DNA from: Paenibacillus whitsoniae
GTDB taxonomy: Bacteria; Bacillota; Bacilli; Paenibacillales; NBRC-103111
Reading direction: 5' to 3'
Assembly (NCBI RefSeq): GCF_003955665.1
Contig: NZ_RXHU01000011.1
Span: forward strand, 1 to 64,000
Length of the DNA stretch: 64,000 bases
Every line of letters begins with the position of its first letter. Position 1 is the stretch's first letter. The translations under genes were made by a program, and so were the position numbers. Below are positions 1 to 8,076 of this stretch, one piece after another. A model generated the notes under the pieces. That model searched no databases, was not told the DNA's origin, and saw only the letters and a list, made by a program, of their open reading frames with translations.

Positions 1-20
1 CAGATGTGTATAAGAGACAG
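1..20. other. Nextera/Tn5 sequencing adapter remnant
   Basis: The first 20 bases end in AGATGTGTATAAGAGACAG, the Tn5 mosaic end used in Nextera libraries, preceded by the C of the read-1 adapter. This is library sequence left at a contig end, not genomic DNA. Bases 21 to about 224 hold no gene or motif that I can recognise. Confidence 0.95.
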
Positions 21-224
21 GGTATGTAGTTGCTCTATTTGGCAATTTGAAACCAATGTCGTGTTCACCTTACATAAAAAGCAATACTCACCGCACTAAT
101 TATCGCTATGCCTGGTGATGCGCAGGAGGATAAATATATGAATATCCTGTACAAATAAATCGATTTCAAAATAAAATAGAAAATACATAGCTCCCCTTTG
201 TATTGGCTGGGGCCACAATAAAAG

Positions 225-261
225 AAAGCTGCCTGATTTCCTTAGCAAATCAAGCAGCTTA
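225..261 (-). terminator. Rho-independent terminator, displaced from its gene by an IS
   Basis: Inverted repeat AAGCTGC (226-232) and GCAGCTT (254-260) with further pairing inside; read on the minus strand it is followed by a T-rich run. It resembles the hairpins at 3926-3962 and 13716-13755. It probably served the secreted protein gene ending at 1810, now separated from it by the IS4-family element. Confidence 0.7.
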
Positions 262-285
262 CATGTTATTGAAGTATTCTAAATA

Positions 286-1802
286 ACTCAACTTTCGCAG
301 CATGAAATTGGCAAACAAGCCTTAATGTAACTAGGCAAAACGGCAATCCATTGCTGGAGTTGACGCTGAAATAGAGCGGAAATCCTCTTCCCAGCCCTTT
401 GGACTACTTCATTAATTAAATTGAGCAACTGTTGCAGGGCAACTACCCAATCGATCGTGCCGACTTCGTCGCACAGCAAGTAAAACAAACCACCAAAGGA
501 ACGTGCGTCAGTGCTTTGACGATGCTGCCACGCCAGCAGCATATAGCGGGAGAATACAATCGTTGTATGGCTGATCAGCAAATCGTAGGAACGACCTTGA
601 AACTCCTTTTGCAAGCGGAGCAAGGATTTGGCGCACTTAAAGAAGACCTCGATGTCCCAGCGGATCGCGTAAATCCGAATGATGTCCTCTACCGTTAGGG
701 CAAGATCGGTCGTTAAAATCGCCAGCCATTCGCTTTTCTTCGTGCGATGGCGAACAAACACGACCCGAACAGGAATGCCCGAAGCAAGCTCAGTTTGGAT
801 GGAGCGAAGAATGCCGCGCTTCTTGCTCTCGACGGGAGATGCCGCCGCGTACAGCTCTTTGAGTGACAGCTTCCGGCCTTGAACGAGGAAACGCTTATTG
901 TCATTCTTCACCATGCCGATGACATCCAAGCCACGGGCCACGATTTGGCCAATGAGCGGTGCATGCGTAAACCAACTGTCCATTAAGACATAAGAGGCAG
1001 TGGCCCCAGCCTTCAGTGCTCGATCTAGAATGGACACAATGACTTCAGGAGCAGGCAAAAGCGCCTCTTGTCGGCGTTTGTAGCCATGGGACCGTTTGTC
1101 GATGTTTTCCTTTACACCGTTGATCGCCGATTTGCCTGAACTCAGCAGCGCAAAATCAAGTGGCAAGAAGGTGTGGCCGTCAGACCAGCCCATCGTGAGC
1201 ATACGGAACCCTTTGTAGTACGTACCTGTTGCATGATCCTTAAACCTGGCCAGCAGTTCGACCATTTTACTACGATTACGCTCGAACATAGAATCGTCGA
1301 CGATGAAGACAGAGTCGCGATCCACCGAGGTAAGTGCATCTACCTTTTTCAGGGTGGCCGTTCCGAGCAGCGTCAGAAAGCGACGCCAGGCAAAACCTGT
1401 ATGATTGAGAAAACGGTAAACGGCATCCTTACCAGGGAACGATTCAGATTTATTACTCTCCAGCAAACGAAACCAGTTTTTTTGATGAAACAGCAGCACG
1501 AAGACGAGTTGGAACAGATAGGTTGAGCTGAATCCAAAACGTTTACGAAACCCGGCTTGCCGCAGATACTTTAGAATGTTCAACTCTAGGAAAGCAGACT
1601 TTAATTCGTGTGGCAGTTGATTCAATTCGGGTGGATGGGCTATCATAGGGTAGGACACCTCTTCGGTTTGAAGTGATTGCTCGACACTCTCACTTTACCA
1701 AACGAAGCGGTGTTTTTCTATTTTTCAAGCCTAGTGATTAATTGCACAGTAATCCTGTTGCGATACAGGCTCAGACTGATTTTCACTCTGCGAAAGTTGA
1801 GT
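286..1802 (-). mobile_element. IS4-family insertion sequence, complete
   Basis: Perfect 14-bp terminal inverted repeats CTCAACTTTCGCAG (287-300) and CTGCGAAAGTTGAG (1788-1801) bracket one transposase gene. The direct repeat TAAATAA flanks both ends (280-286 and 1802-1808); because the repeat and inverted-repeat edges share bases, the true target duplication could be 5 to 7 bp. With an intact transposase, matching ends and a target duplication, the insertion looks recent and possibly active. It landed directly behind the stop codon of the secreted protein gene at 1810. Confidence 0.9.
288..1658 (-). CDS. IS4-family transposase
   Basis: A 456-residue DDE transposase that would cut and paste the surrounding element. 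Visible catalytic signature: first Asp in IVDDSMFERNRS, second Asp in VLMDSWFTH, and the IS4 YREK motif in YAIRWDIEVFFKCAKSLL, where spacing fits Y-(2)-R-(3)-E-(6)-K. The reading frame is intact; its stop codon lies inside the terminal inverted repeat, as in many compact IS elements. The listed start is a GTG four codons before an ATG; either could be used. Family assignment rests on the YREK motif and the inverted repeats; the IS subgroup was not determined. Confidence 0.92.
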   Translation of the reverse strand: MSYPMIAHPPELNQLPHELKSAFLELNILKYLRQAGFRKRFGFSSTYLFQLVFVLLFHQKNWFRLLESNKSESFPGKDAVYRFLNHTGFAWRRFLTLLGTATLKKVDALTSVDRDSVFIVDDSMFERNRSKMVELLARFKDHATGTYYKGFRMLTMGWSDGHTFLPLDFALLSSGKSAINGVKENIDKRSHGYKRRQEALLPAPEVIVSILDRALKAGATASYVLMDSWFTHAPLIGQIVARGLDVIGMVKNDNKRFLVQGRKLSLKELYAAASPVESKKRGILRSIQTELASGIPVRVVFVRHRTKKSEWLAILTTDLALTVEDIIRIYAIRWDIEVFFKCAKSLLRLQKEFQGRSYDLLISHTTIVFSRYMLLAWQHRQSTDARSFGGLFYLLCDEVGTIDWVVALQQLLNLINEVVQRAGKRISALFQRQLQQWIAVLPSYIKACLPISCCES

Positions 1803-1809
1803 AAATAAC

Positions 1810-2880
1810 TTACGGCTTGTTGAAATTTATACTAACTGTATCGTCATAATCATAATTTGAAGCACTTATGGTTATGGTACTTTGCTCGTCAATTGTATCT
1901 CCCTTTGCTCTGCTGCTTGTAAAACTTGATGTCCACTGACTCGTTACATAATTGTTATAAATGTAAACATTATACCAGTGAGAATCCAAATAATACGACC
2001 CATTAGAAAGATTTCCTTCGCCACTACTATAAGCCAGTGCATGTTCACGTTTAATGATTGTCCCAGTGCCTGCTGTGTTAAATCCTCTGTTAGGAGCGTA
2101 GTAACTTATATCTGACAGAAGAGCAAACGATGAGCCATTATATGTTTGAAGCTCAACTTCATTTTCGGTAGCCTTCCAAATCAAGTATACCGTGGGAACT
2201 GCTTGTTTATTAATATGTACAGTAGATTCGTACCATCCACCATCATTCCCCCAATTCGTTCCCCCCATGTTGATACATGGAGTCCATGTGAGATCATCCT
2301 TAGAGTAGAGACCTAGGTCAGCGCCTGAATTAGAAGTAAAGATACCCCCTATAACATAAGCCGTTTCAGAGTCCCCAACTGTATTTGTGCTTGGAAAGGT
2401 GTAATAGCCTGTAGCTTTGGCATAGCCGGTATTAGAACTTATCACATAATGGGGGCCGGTTCCGGTTGAATATGTGCTTGTGGTTGATAATTTGGCTGAA
2501 GCAGATAATTCCTTTGTTGTTTGTGATCTTAATTCTGGTACTGCAATTATTTCACCATTAGCATTTATCACTTTACCGTTAATAACTTGATGCTTTATCC
2601 CAATATCTTTATATGTTTTTGACTTTATTAATCCATTTACTAAATTGTTTATTTTTTCTTCAGTGATATCTTTGTTATCTCTAATAACGCTAGCCACAAT
2701 ATCAGCATCATCCCCAAGCTGGGCGATTAAACTTTCTGTAACCCCTTTGGCCAGGATTGCTTGTTTCTCGATCGCCACTTTCGCTTGTTGGGCATTTGAA
2801 ACGGCCGAAGCTCCGTATGCAATACTACTTGTACTACTGAGTAATGATATAAGGCATAGAACTAAGATATACTTTTTCAT
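1810..2880 (-). CDS. Secreted protein of unknown function
   Basis: A 356-residue protein with a clear Sec signal peptide (MKKY, hydrophobic core, AYGASA cleavage region near residue 25). The N-terminal 120 residues are charged and probably helical; the rest is rich in Ser, Thr, Tyr, Trp and Gly with alternating patterns typical of an extracellular beta fold. I see no catalytic motif, lipobox, LPXTG or SLH motif. It faintly resembles the Bacillus YrpD group of secreted proteins, but this is recollection and not established. AAGGGGAAG is a good ribosome site before the ATG. The IS4-family element sits immediately behind its stop codon. Confidence 0.8.
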   Translation of the reverse strand: MKKYILVLCLISLLSSTSSIAYGASAVSNAQQAKVAIEKQAILAKGVTESLIAQLGDDADIVASVIRDNKDITEEKINNLVNGLIKSKTYKDIGIKHQVINGKVINANGEIIAVPELRSQTTKELSASAKLSTTSTYSTGTGPHYVISSNTGYAKATGYYTFPSTNTVGDSETAYVIGGIFTSNSGADLGLYSKDDLTWTPCINMGGTNWGNDGGWYESTVHINKQAVPTVYLIWKATENEVELQTYNGSSFALLSDISYYAPNRGFNTAGTGTIIKREHALAYSSGEGNLSNGSYYLDSHWYNVYIYNNYVTSQWTSSFTSSRAKGDTIDEQSTITISASNYDYDDTVSINFNKP

Positions 2881-2911
2881 AGTTACGACTTCCCCTTTTG
2901 GTATAAAAATA

Positions 2912-2939
2912 AATATATAGTAAAAAATTTAGCACGCAA
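2912..2939 (-). promoter_or_regulatory. Candidate sigma-A promoter for the secreted protein gene
   Basis: On the minus strand TTGCGT (2934-2939) and TATATT (2912-2917) are 16 bp apart, about 30 bp before the start codon at 2880. The surrounding 2881-3267 gap is AT-rich and otherwise without a gene. A further TATAAT at 3027-3032 (plus strand) has no clear -35 partner. Confidence 0.4.
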
Positions 2940-3267
2940 TCCTTAGAGTTGTACATAGCAAAATACGCAGAATAATGTCGAATTAGCTCAAATTTTCATA
3001 TATTTTAGTCCTAATATACTAGATGGTATAATATAACTATTTCAAAGGTAAGGAAAGTCATATGTATCTATATGTCCATAGCAAAAATGGTTGTATTTGA
3101 ATTGGAGTACTGCGTTGGAAGGTACCTTTTAGGGCATATTGGGAGCCTCAATTGGAACGATGAGCACTACAATCATCTTTTACAATAAAGAAACAACGAA
3201 GGAAATTTTATGAAATTTCTATGAGATACCTGATATAATACTAAAGAGAGAGAGGAGGTACAGATTC

Positions 3268-3519
3268 TTGTCTTATGTAACACCGATACAAGATATATCC
3301 TATAGTAATTTAAATAATATCACTGCATTTAAAATCTATGAGATTGTGAAAGAAAACCAAGATACTATCTTATTATTAAATGATAAAGGAGAATTGGATG
3401 AGTTACACAAATCGTTGATTCGTGCAAATATCCCACTTATAAAAAGGCAGTCATACATAACAATCTTTTTCTTTGGATATGTTTTAAATCTATTGAGACT
3501 CTATGCCAATCAATTATGA
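3268..3519 (+). CDS. Small protein of unknown function, TTG start
   Basis: An 83-residue protein whose TTG start is supported by an excellent ribosome site, AGAGGAGGT at 3251-3259, eight bases upstream. A TATAAT-like box at 3234-3239 could be its -10. The first 50 residues are polar (ITAFKIYEIVKENQD, LLNDKGELDEL); the C-terminal 25 are hydrophobic and aromatic (YITIFFFGYVLNLLRL), suggesting a membrane-associated tail. A terminator hairpin follows at 3564-3600. It is an isolated plus-strand gene among minus-strand neighbours. I do not recognise a family. Confidence 0.6.
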   Translation: MSYVTPIQDISYSNLNNITAFKIYEIVKENQDTILLLNDKGELDELHKSLIRANIPLIKRQSYITIFFFGYVLNLLRLYANQL

Positions 3520-3563
3520 AAAGAAAGCGTATGCCCAACATTTATACTTAATATGTAACGTAA

Positions 3564-3600
3564 AGCTGTGCGGTCTGCTGATCTGCATGGCTATTTTTTT
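3564..3600 (+). terminator. Rho-independent terminator for the small plus-strand gene
   Basis: AGCTGTGCGG (3564-3573) pairs with CTGCATGGCT (3583-3592) through ten pairs including G-U wobbles, followed by A and seven T residues. It lies 45 bp after the stop codon at 3519. Confidence 0.7.
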
Positions 3601-3610
3601 GCTTAGAGGC

Positions 3611-3905
3611 TAACGTAACCTGACATTTCGCACTATACGAGTGCTCGTTTCCTATCGAAGCTCCGTACACTTTGACATAATCGTTGGAATTCGGCTGTAC
3701 CGGAAAGCTAATGGTCTCCGTGAAACTTCCTGACGAATCTGAGGTCCAGTATCTGGAGCTTGATCCTTCGGCGGGTACAGCCAGCCAGACTCACATCCAA
3801 TAATCCACATCGCCAGCTTTGTACAAATACGATTCAACAACGCCCCGCGGCGGCAGATTCTTAACCGTGCCTTCGATATCGTTGCCTTCTTCTTCATAAG
3901 GCAAT
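3611..3905 (-). pseudogene. Decayed fragment of the large PPC-repeat toxin gene
   Basis: Two blocks match the 2372-residue gene on the same strand. Bases about 3630-3760 correspond to about 17400-17545 (shared stretch GAGGTCCAGTATCTGGAGCT). Bases about 3795-3900 correspond to about 18045-18155 (shared CAACGCCCCGCGGCGGCAG). The roughly 500 bp between them in the intact gene is missing, and the frame is broken by small changes. An 81-codon open stretch here is accidental. It is evidence of a former second copy or a duplication of the locus; it encodes nothing now. Confidence 0.85.
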
Positions 3906-3925
3906 GCTCCCTGGAGCGTAAAATA

Positions 3926-3962
3926 AAAACTGCTTGATTGCGTTAGCAAACCAAGCAGCTTT
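3926..3962 (-). terminator. Terminator of cassette 1 (behind the RDD gene)
   Basis: CTGCTTG (3930-3936) pairs with CAAGCAG (3953-3959); on the minus strand a T-rich run follows. It belongs to the same hairpin family as 225-261 and 13716-13755. Confidence 0.75.
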
Positions 3963-3980
3963 TATCCAATTTCAAAACAA

Positions 3981-4499
3981 TTATGGATTCAGTTCAGGCT
4001 CATTAATGCTTCTTACCACGCCAACAAAACTTGGCTCCGCTTCTACTGATTTTTCGGGCGGCGTGATTTTCGGTACATCTTCTCGCTTTACTACGTAGGT
4101 TTTTGCCAGCATATCTCCCAAGCGTTGCCGCTTCTTGGATACGAGGGATACAATACCAGCTAACCCGCCGCCCAGCAACATTGGATTGGCTTCCACAATT
4201 TTTAATAATGTACGGATAAAAGACTTCAATAGCCCTGGTACTTTGCCTTCTTCATCCACTACACGAATACCTAATAACAGTTTGCCAATTGTCCAGCCAA
4301 GTAATCCTTCCATGATGAAAATGTACGAGAATATTACAGCAATCCATAGCCAGAGTGTGTTTTGGTAAATTGACTCTCCGAGCGTCAAAAAAGGAATTGC
4401 TGGAAGGAGCCATAGAATGACGCCATCCACCCATAATGCTCCCCAGCGCCGCGCGATCATGCCGAAGCGGTATTTTGATACTATAACTTCAACTTGCAT
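3981..4499 (-). CDS. RDD-family membrane protein, cassette 1
   Basis: About 172 residues. The start is set at the ATG of MQVEVIVSKYRFGM because GGAG lies seven bases upstream and this matches its two paralogues; an in-frame ATG ten codons earlier is less likely. RDD hallmarks are visible: Arg and Asp in RRWGALWVDGVI, then two or three hydrophobic segments (ILWLLPAIPFLTL, LWLWIAVIFSYIFIM, and a GWTIGKLLLGIRVVD turn), then RLGDMLAKTYVVKRED. RDD proteins are integral membrane proteins of poorly defined function. It is nearly identical in plan to the genes at 6925 and 13779, each last in a toxin/immunity cassette, so it may form part of the module or simply a conserved flank. Confidence 0.85.
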   Translation of the reverse strand: MQVEVIVSKYRFGMIARRWGALWVDGVILWLLPAIPFLTLGESIYQNTLWLWIAVIFSYIFIMEGLLGWTIGKLLLGIRVVDEEGKVPGLLKSFIRTLLKIVEANPMLLGGGLAGIVSLVSKKRQRLGDMLAKTYVVKREDVPKITPPEKSVEAEPSFVGVVRSINEPELNP

Positions 4500-4563
4500 A
4501 TTATCACTCCATTTTGAAAATGGTTGCAAGAAGGGAGAAAACCCTTATCTTACATATAGTCTG

Positions 4564-5526
4564 CTAAACCTTTTCTTCAATAGCCCAAACCACAGTACCC
4601 GTCTTATCCAATTCATAGGTCTTACTTGTTGATGCTTTTGACTTAACTACTACTTCTCCGTCGCTATTAAAGAAATACGTAATACGTCTTACACCGCCAT
4701 AATTACATGATTCCTCTGTTGTTATACTAATTGCAGGATCCTCACTTAACTTTGGCTGATTCGTAAGCATGTGAGCTACTTCATCAATGCCTGTCCATTT
4801 TCTAAAAGCCCACTGTCTCTCACGATTTTCAGGAATTTCATAGTCCCAAATATTTTCATATAGTTTAATTCTTATTACATCCTCTGGAAATTCTACATTC
4901 TCATAACAGTCCTTAAATCCTGAAAGCACTTCTTTAGGTATAAATTTGAAATATTCTCTCCCAAACCACATCATCCAATTTGAACCAAACCAAGTGTCTG
5001 ACACGATATGACTATGTCCTGGCTTTGTTTCTACATCGACTATCTTTTCATCTTTAAATGAAGGGGATGGAATTAGCTTAACATTAGCTAGAGGCTTGTT
5101 TTTCAAACTATAAAACTGTAGGTCGGTGTTATTCTGCCAAAAATCGTCCTCTAAAGAACATCCTCGGGCAACAATCCCTCCATATTTAATAAAAATGTAC
5201 TCAATATCGGATAGTACCTCATTGTTAAAAAGGGGATCGAGAAGTGCAAAAGAAATTAGCATGTTTTCATCGGTTCTTCTAAGATTGAACCAATTACTCG
5301 CTTCATCCTTAAAACCATAAATAAAGTTTGTCCCTTTTTCAAATTCGGATCTTAATCCTTCTGAAAATTTCTTTTCATTGAATTTCTGGTATGACCCAGA
5401 GGTCATACCAGAGCCTTTCATTTTTGTTGGGGCGAAGTACTTAATACCGAATAATAAATCAGCTATCTCATTTGTTGATTTAAATTGTCCATCAAAATAA
5501 ATCTCAAACAATATCCTATTAGACAT
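4564..5526 (-). CDS. Candidate immunity protein for the cassette 1 toxin
   Basis: A 320-residue soluble protein without signal peptide or membrane segments. Its ATG comes 3 bp after the toxin stop codon, with GGGAG inside the toxin gene as ribosome site, so the two are probably translationally coupled. Position, coupling and cytoplasmic character are those of an immunity protein for the preceding nuclease tip. The middle region is rich in Trp and Phe (TWFGSNWMMWFGREYFKFIPKE); I do not recognise a named Imm family. It is larger than many immunity proteins. The role is inferred from context only. Confidence 0.6.
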   Translation of the reverse strand: MSNRILFEIYFDGQFKSTNEIADLLFGIKYFAPTKMKGSGMTSGSYQKFNEKKFSEGLRSEFEKGTNFIYGFKDEASNWFNLRRTDENMLISFALLDPLFNNEVLSDIEYIFIKYGGIVARGCSLEDDFWQNNTDLQFYSLKNKPLANVKLIPSPSFKDEKIVDVETKPGHSHIVSDTWFGSNWMMWFGREYFKFIPKEVLSGFKDCYENVEFPEDVIRIKLYENIWDYEIPENRERQWAFRKWTGIDEVAHMLTNQPKLSEDPAISITTEESCNYGGVRRITYFFNSDGEVVVKSKASTSKTYELDKTGTVVWAIEEKV

Positions 5527-5529
5527 TTG

Positions 5530-6435
5530 CTAAAACTCCCTAATTCTAATTTGCATTCCTCTTAGATTTGCATTGATTTCTTCCATATCTAAGCGCTCGA
5601 CTGTACCTTTAGGCACCCTCAAATCTAGTATCTTGTTTATTGGTACCCCAGCTTCGGTAATTGGTTTCCCATTTAGGTACAGGGAGTCAAGATGCTTTAT
5701 TACCTCATCTGTTGCCGCACTCCCCGCATATGATGGCAATCTAGGATCCAATGACTTTAAACTTACAGCACTAATCCCATCCGAAAAATCTACAACAGGG
5801 AAATAGCCGTTATTTAAACTACCAACATATCCCCAATCTTTGTATTCTGTTCGGGAAAGTAATAATTCAATATAATTTCCTCGATCTGTAGCAGGAAAAT
5901 CCCACATTTTATCACTATTTAAGTACCCACCCTTCATGAGCGCTTCAAACCGTGCATCGGGGTTTCCGTAGAATGAGTTCTTTAGAAGCTTATTTACATC
6001 TGTTACGCTTAAATCGGTAAAATCAATGTTTTTAGCAGCTTCAATCTGAATTTCTTTTGATTGCGTTTTTAATTTCCAAACATATTCGTCAAATTGCGGA
6101 CAATTACTATTATGCGTCAAAATCTTCAAATTTGAAACATAATACGTATGGAAGTCCTTAACACGGAAGTTATAAACCGTTGTATGCTGCTCTTTAACCT
6201 CAATCTTGTCAACCGCCAAGTATGAACCATCGCTCGTTTCGAACAAGTCACCTACTACAAGGTCTTTCGAAACAACCCAACCTTTACTGTGAATCCAGAA
6301 CGGATGCTCATCTGTCGTCGTAATGAGTTCATTACCAACGGTAATGTTCCATGACTCTGTAATCTCCTTCTGGAACAGCAAGTCAACTTCCTTGTACGCC
6401 ATTTCACCTGTGTCTGAATTCTTCGCCAGTACCAT
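5530..6435 (-). CDS. Orphan HINT-toxin cassette 1, probable PD-(D/E)XK nuclease tip
   Basis: Residues 1-110 are the C-terminal three quarters of a pretoxin HINT domain, nearly identical to the domain in the 2372-residue protein and ending in ILTHNS. Homology continues in frame beyond the listed ATG up to 6489 (Lys of the GTKVL region), where it stops abruptly; the frame then meets TAA at 6499. The HINT nucleophile Cys and all secretion domains are missing. Residues 111-301 are an unrelated tip. Its GNYIE, FPVVDF and AVSLKSLD segments fit the E, D and SxK pattern of PD-(D/E)XK nuclease tips such as the CdiA-CT of E. coli EC869. This looks like a silent cassette; the nuclease call is inference. 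Confidence 0.7.
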   Translation of the reverse strand: MVLAKNSDTGEMAYKEVDLLFQKEITESWNITVGNELITTTDEHPFWIHSKGWVVSKDLVVGDLFETSDGSYLAVDKIEVKEQHTTVYNFRVKDFHTYYVSNLKILTHNSNCPQFDEYVWKLKTQSKEIQIEAAKNIDFTDLSVTDVNKLLKNSFYGNPDARFEALMKGGYLNSDKMWDFPATDRGNYIELLLSRTEYKDWGYVGSLNNGYFPVVDFSDGISAVSLKSLDPRLPSYAGSAATDEVIKHLDSLYLNGKPITEAGVPINKILDLRVPKGTVERLDMEEINANLRGMQIRIREF

Positions 6436-6489
6436 ATCGCCAATCTGTACTTGCTCGATCGATTTCTCACCGTCTTTGGTTAAAACCTT
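6110..6489 (-). repeat. HINT homology arm, copy 1
   Basis: DNA nearly identical to 8572-8949 and to 15474-15871, covering the pretoxin HINT domain from the KVLT segment to THNS. Sequence on both sides differs completely among the three copies, so the block behaves as a recombination arm in front of interchangeable toxin tips. Confidence 0.9.
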
Positions 6490-6506
6490 CGGGCTAGTTT
6501 ATCGAT

Positions 6507-6729
6507 TTATGAAGCAACCTCATCGCGCAAAGGTAATTCGTAAGCCTTCTTGTATTTCATCAAGCTGTAAATAATGCTTACAAGCCTGCGCATGATGCAG
6601 AGCAACGCAGCTTTCTTGCTTTTGCCCTCTTGCTGTTTTCTTAGATAATACGACAAGAAAACAGGATTTGTCGCTTTTCCTGTTCGTGATACGTGAACTT
6701 GCCGAATAGCCAGATTCCATAGCAAGCAT
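6507..6729 (-). pseudogene. 3' remnant of an IS110-family transposase
   Basis: About 72 residues (LAIRQVHVSRTGKATNPVF, then RKQQEGKSKKAALLCIMRRL) match the C-terminus of the complete IS110 transposase at 8995-10224. They differ clearly at DNA level, so this is a different IS110 relative and not a copy of that element. Everything upstream is lost. Its stop codon is 18 bp from the point where the cassette 1 HINT homology ends. Confidence 0.85.
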
Positions 6730-6878
6730 CTTATCAGAGAAGTTTAAAGATCATATTCGTGAGCGTTATCATGATCGAGAAGAATAGGCATTGCTTGAAT
6801 TATGTCCTTTAACATTTCTATTTTCATTGTCAATTCTGTTAAGCATACTTTTAAGTACATGCCGCTCAAACATAAAAT
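6730..6878. other. Gap with an unidentified gene-end scrap
   Basis: No intact gene. On the plus strand a short frame ending at about 6788 reads LSEKFKDHIRERYHDREE then a stop; it looks like the C-terminus of some lost gene fused to the IS110 remnant breakpoint, but it is too short to identify. The remainder up to the terminator shows nothing else. Confidence 0.4.
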
Positions 6879-6918
6879 AAAGAGCCGTAAGCAAGCATTA
6901 TGCTCACTACGACTCTTA
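6879..6918 (-). terminator. Terminator of cassette 2 (behind the RDD gene)
   Basis: AAGAGCCGTA (6880-6889) pairs imperfectly with CTACGACTCTTA (6907-6918); the minus-strand reading is followed by a T-rich run. It lies 6 bp behind the RDD gene. Its sequence differs from the terminators of cassettes 1 and 3. Confidence 0.7.
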
Positions 6919-6924
6919 GTAGAA

Positions 6925-7443
6925 TTACATGGTTGGTTCAGGTTCTTGAATCGACTTAACTACATTTGCAAAGCTTGGCTCTGCAACTGCTGATTTTTCA
7001 GGAGGCGTGATCTTACTTACATCTTCACGCTTCACAACATATGTCTTTGCAATCATATCACCAATGCGATGACGCTTCTTAGATATAAGTGCTACGATAC
7101 CAGCTACTCCGCCACCGAACATCATTGGATTAGCTTCTAAAACTTTTAGTAAAGTACGGATAAATGCTTTAACCAATCCTGGTGCTTTACCCTCCACATT
7201 CACCACGCGAATACGGAATAACCACTTGCCTAGTGTCCAGCCTAGTAAACCTTCCATTACGAAGATATAAGAGAATAGGAGTATAATCCATAACCAAAGT
7301 GTCTTCTGATAGACACCTTCTCCTAATGTAAATACAGGTATTGCAGGGAGAATCCATAGAATGACTCCATCCACCCACAGTGCTCCCCAGCGCCGCGCGA
7401 TCATGCCGAAGCGGTATTTTGATACAATTTGTTCGATAGACAC
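6925..7443 (-). CDS. RDD-family membrane protein, cassette 2
   Basis: 172 residues, GTG start with GGGGAGTGAGG just upstream. Same plan as the copy at 3981: RRWGALWVDGVILW, LWLWIILLFSYIFVMEGLLGWTLGKWLFRIRVV, and RIGDMIAKTYVVKRED. The cytoplasmic tail keeps KITPPEKS and PSF but ends differently (QEPEPTM). It begins 4 bp after the immunity candidate stop, so it is tightly coupled to that gene. Constant presence of an RDD gene at the end of each toxin/immunity pair, while toxin and immunity change, is the main clue; its function is unknown. Confidence 0.85.
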   Translation of the reverse strand: MSIEQIVSKYRFGMIARRWGALWVDGVILWILPAIPVFTLGEGVYQKTLWLWIILLFSYIFVMEGLLGWTLGKWLFRIRVVNVEGKAPGLVKAFIRTLLKVLEANPMMFGGGVAGIVALISKKRHRIGDMIAKTYVVKREDVSKITPPEKSAVAEPSFANVVKSIQEPEPTM

Positions 7444-7447
7444 ACCC

Positions 7448-8017
7448 TCACTCCCCTTGATCAGAATCCCCTACCTCAAAGAAATGAAAGCCTTTTAGCC
7501 CATACTCTTCAACTTTATTCTTAAATATGTCAGTAACGAATGTTTGCCCGGTTGACACATTAGGCATATCATGGAATGATGCCCTAAAAATAGTCGCACT
7601 AGATTTATTTATCACATTGTATTTAAATGCAATTTTTTTATATTCATTTACTCCACCATCAGAATAAGTTGAAAAATCTGATCCGACACCATCAATACAA
7701 TCAAGTAATACAGGGAAATTTAACATCCAATACTCATCTACTTCATGTTCTAATGGAAGCAACTCAACATAATTTAGACAAGTATCTTTTATGATTCTTG
7801 CTGCTGATTCGGATATCACAGGAAGTAATAGTTCAGGATGGAACACTGATTTTTCTCCTCTTATTATAGCATCCTTTATTTTCAGTGGTTTCCAGTTTTC
7901 TAACGCACTTGTTGGTCTTCTTCGAAGTTTGTTAACTATTGCAACAGAAGAGTTTGCATCGTCAAATGTTAATGTATCATATTTTTCAATTTCTGCTCCG
8001 AGTATATATACCTTCAT
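7448..8017 (-). CDS. Candidate immunity protein (Imm11/DUF1629-like) for the AHH toxin
   Basis: 189 residues, soluble, no signal peptide. The pattern VELLPLEHEVDEYWMLNFPVLLDCIDG, then SATIFRASFHDMPNVSTGQTFVTDIFKNKVEEYGLKGFHFFEV, is like Imm11 (DUF1629) proteins, which accompany polymorphic toxins; this assignment is from pattern memory and uncertain. It follows the AHH nuclease gene by 59 bp containing a strong hairpin, with GAGGTG as ribosome site, and is followed 4 bp later by the RDD gene. Its role as antidote to the nuclease encoded upstream is inferred from order. Confidence 0.65.
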   Translation of the reverse strand: MKVYILGAEIEKYDTLTFDDANSSVAIVNKLRRRPTSALENWKPLKIKDAIIRGEKSVFHPELLLPVISESAARIIKDTCLNYVELLPLEHEVDEYWMLNFPVLLDCIDGVGSDFSTYSDGGVNEYKKIAFKYNVINKSSATIFRASFHDMPNVSTGQTFVTDIFKNKVEEYGLKGFHFFEVGDSDQGE

Positions 8018-8039
8018 AATTTTTCAGCACCTCTTGATA

Positions 8040-8067
8040 ATCTGCCCCCTCTTTCGAAAGGGGCAGA
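8040..8067 (-). promoter_or_regulatory. Hairpin between toxin 2 and its immunity gene
   Basis: ATCTGCCCC and GGGGCAGAT form a strong hairpin with a short TTTCGAAA-type loop. On the minus strand no T-run follows and the immunity ribosome site lies just beyond, so an mRNA processing or stabilising hairpin, or an attenuator, is more likely than a full terminator. Confidence 0.55.
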
Positions 8068-8076
8068 TAACTAAGT

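Noticed and set aside
3652..3897. 81-codon minus-strand open frame
   Set aside because: It lies within a decayed fragment of the large PPC-repeat gene and is in a different frame from the parent protein.
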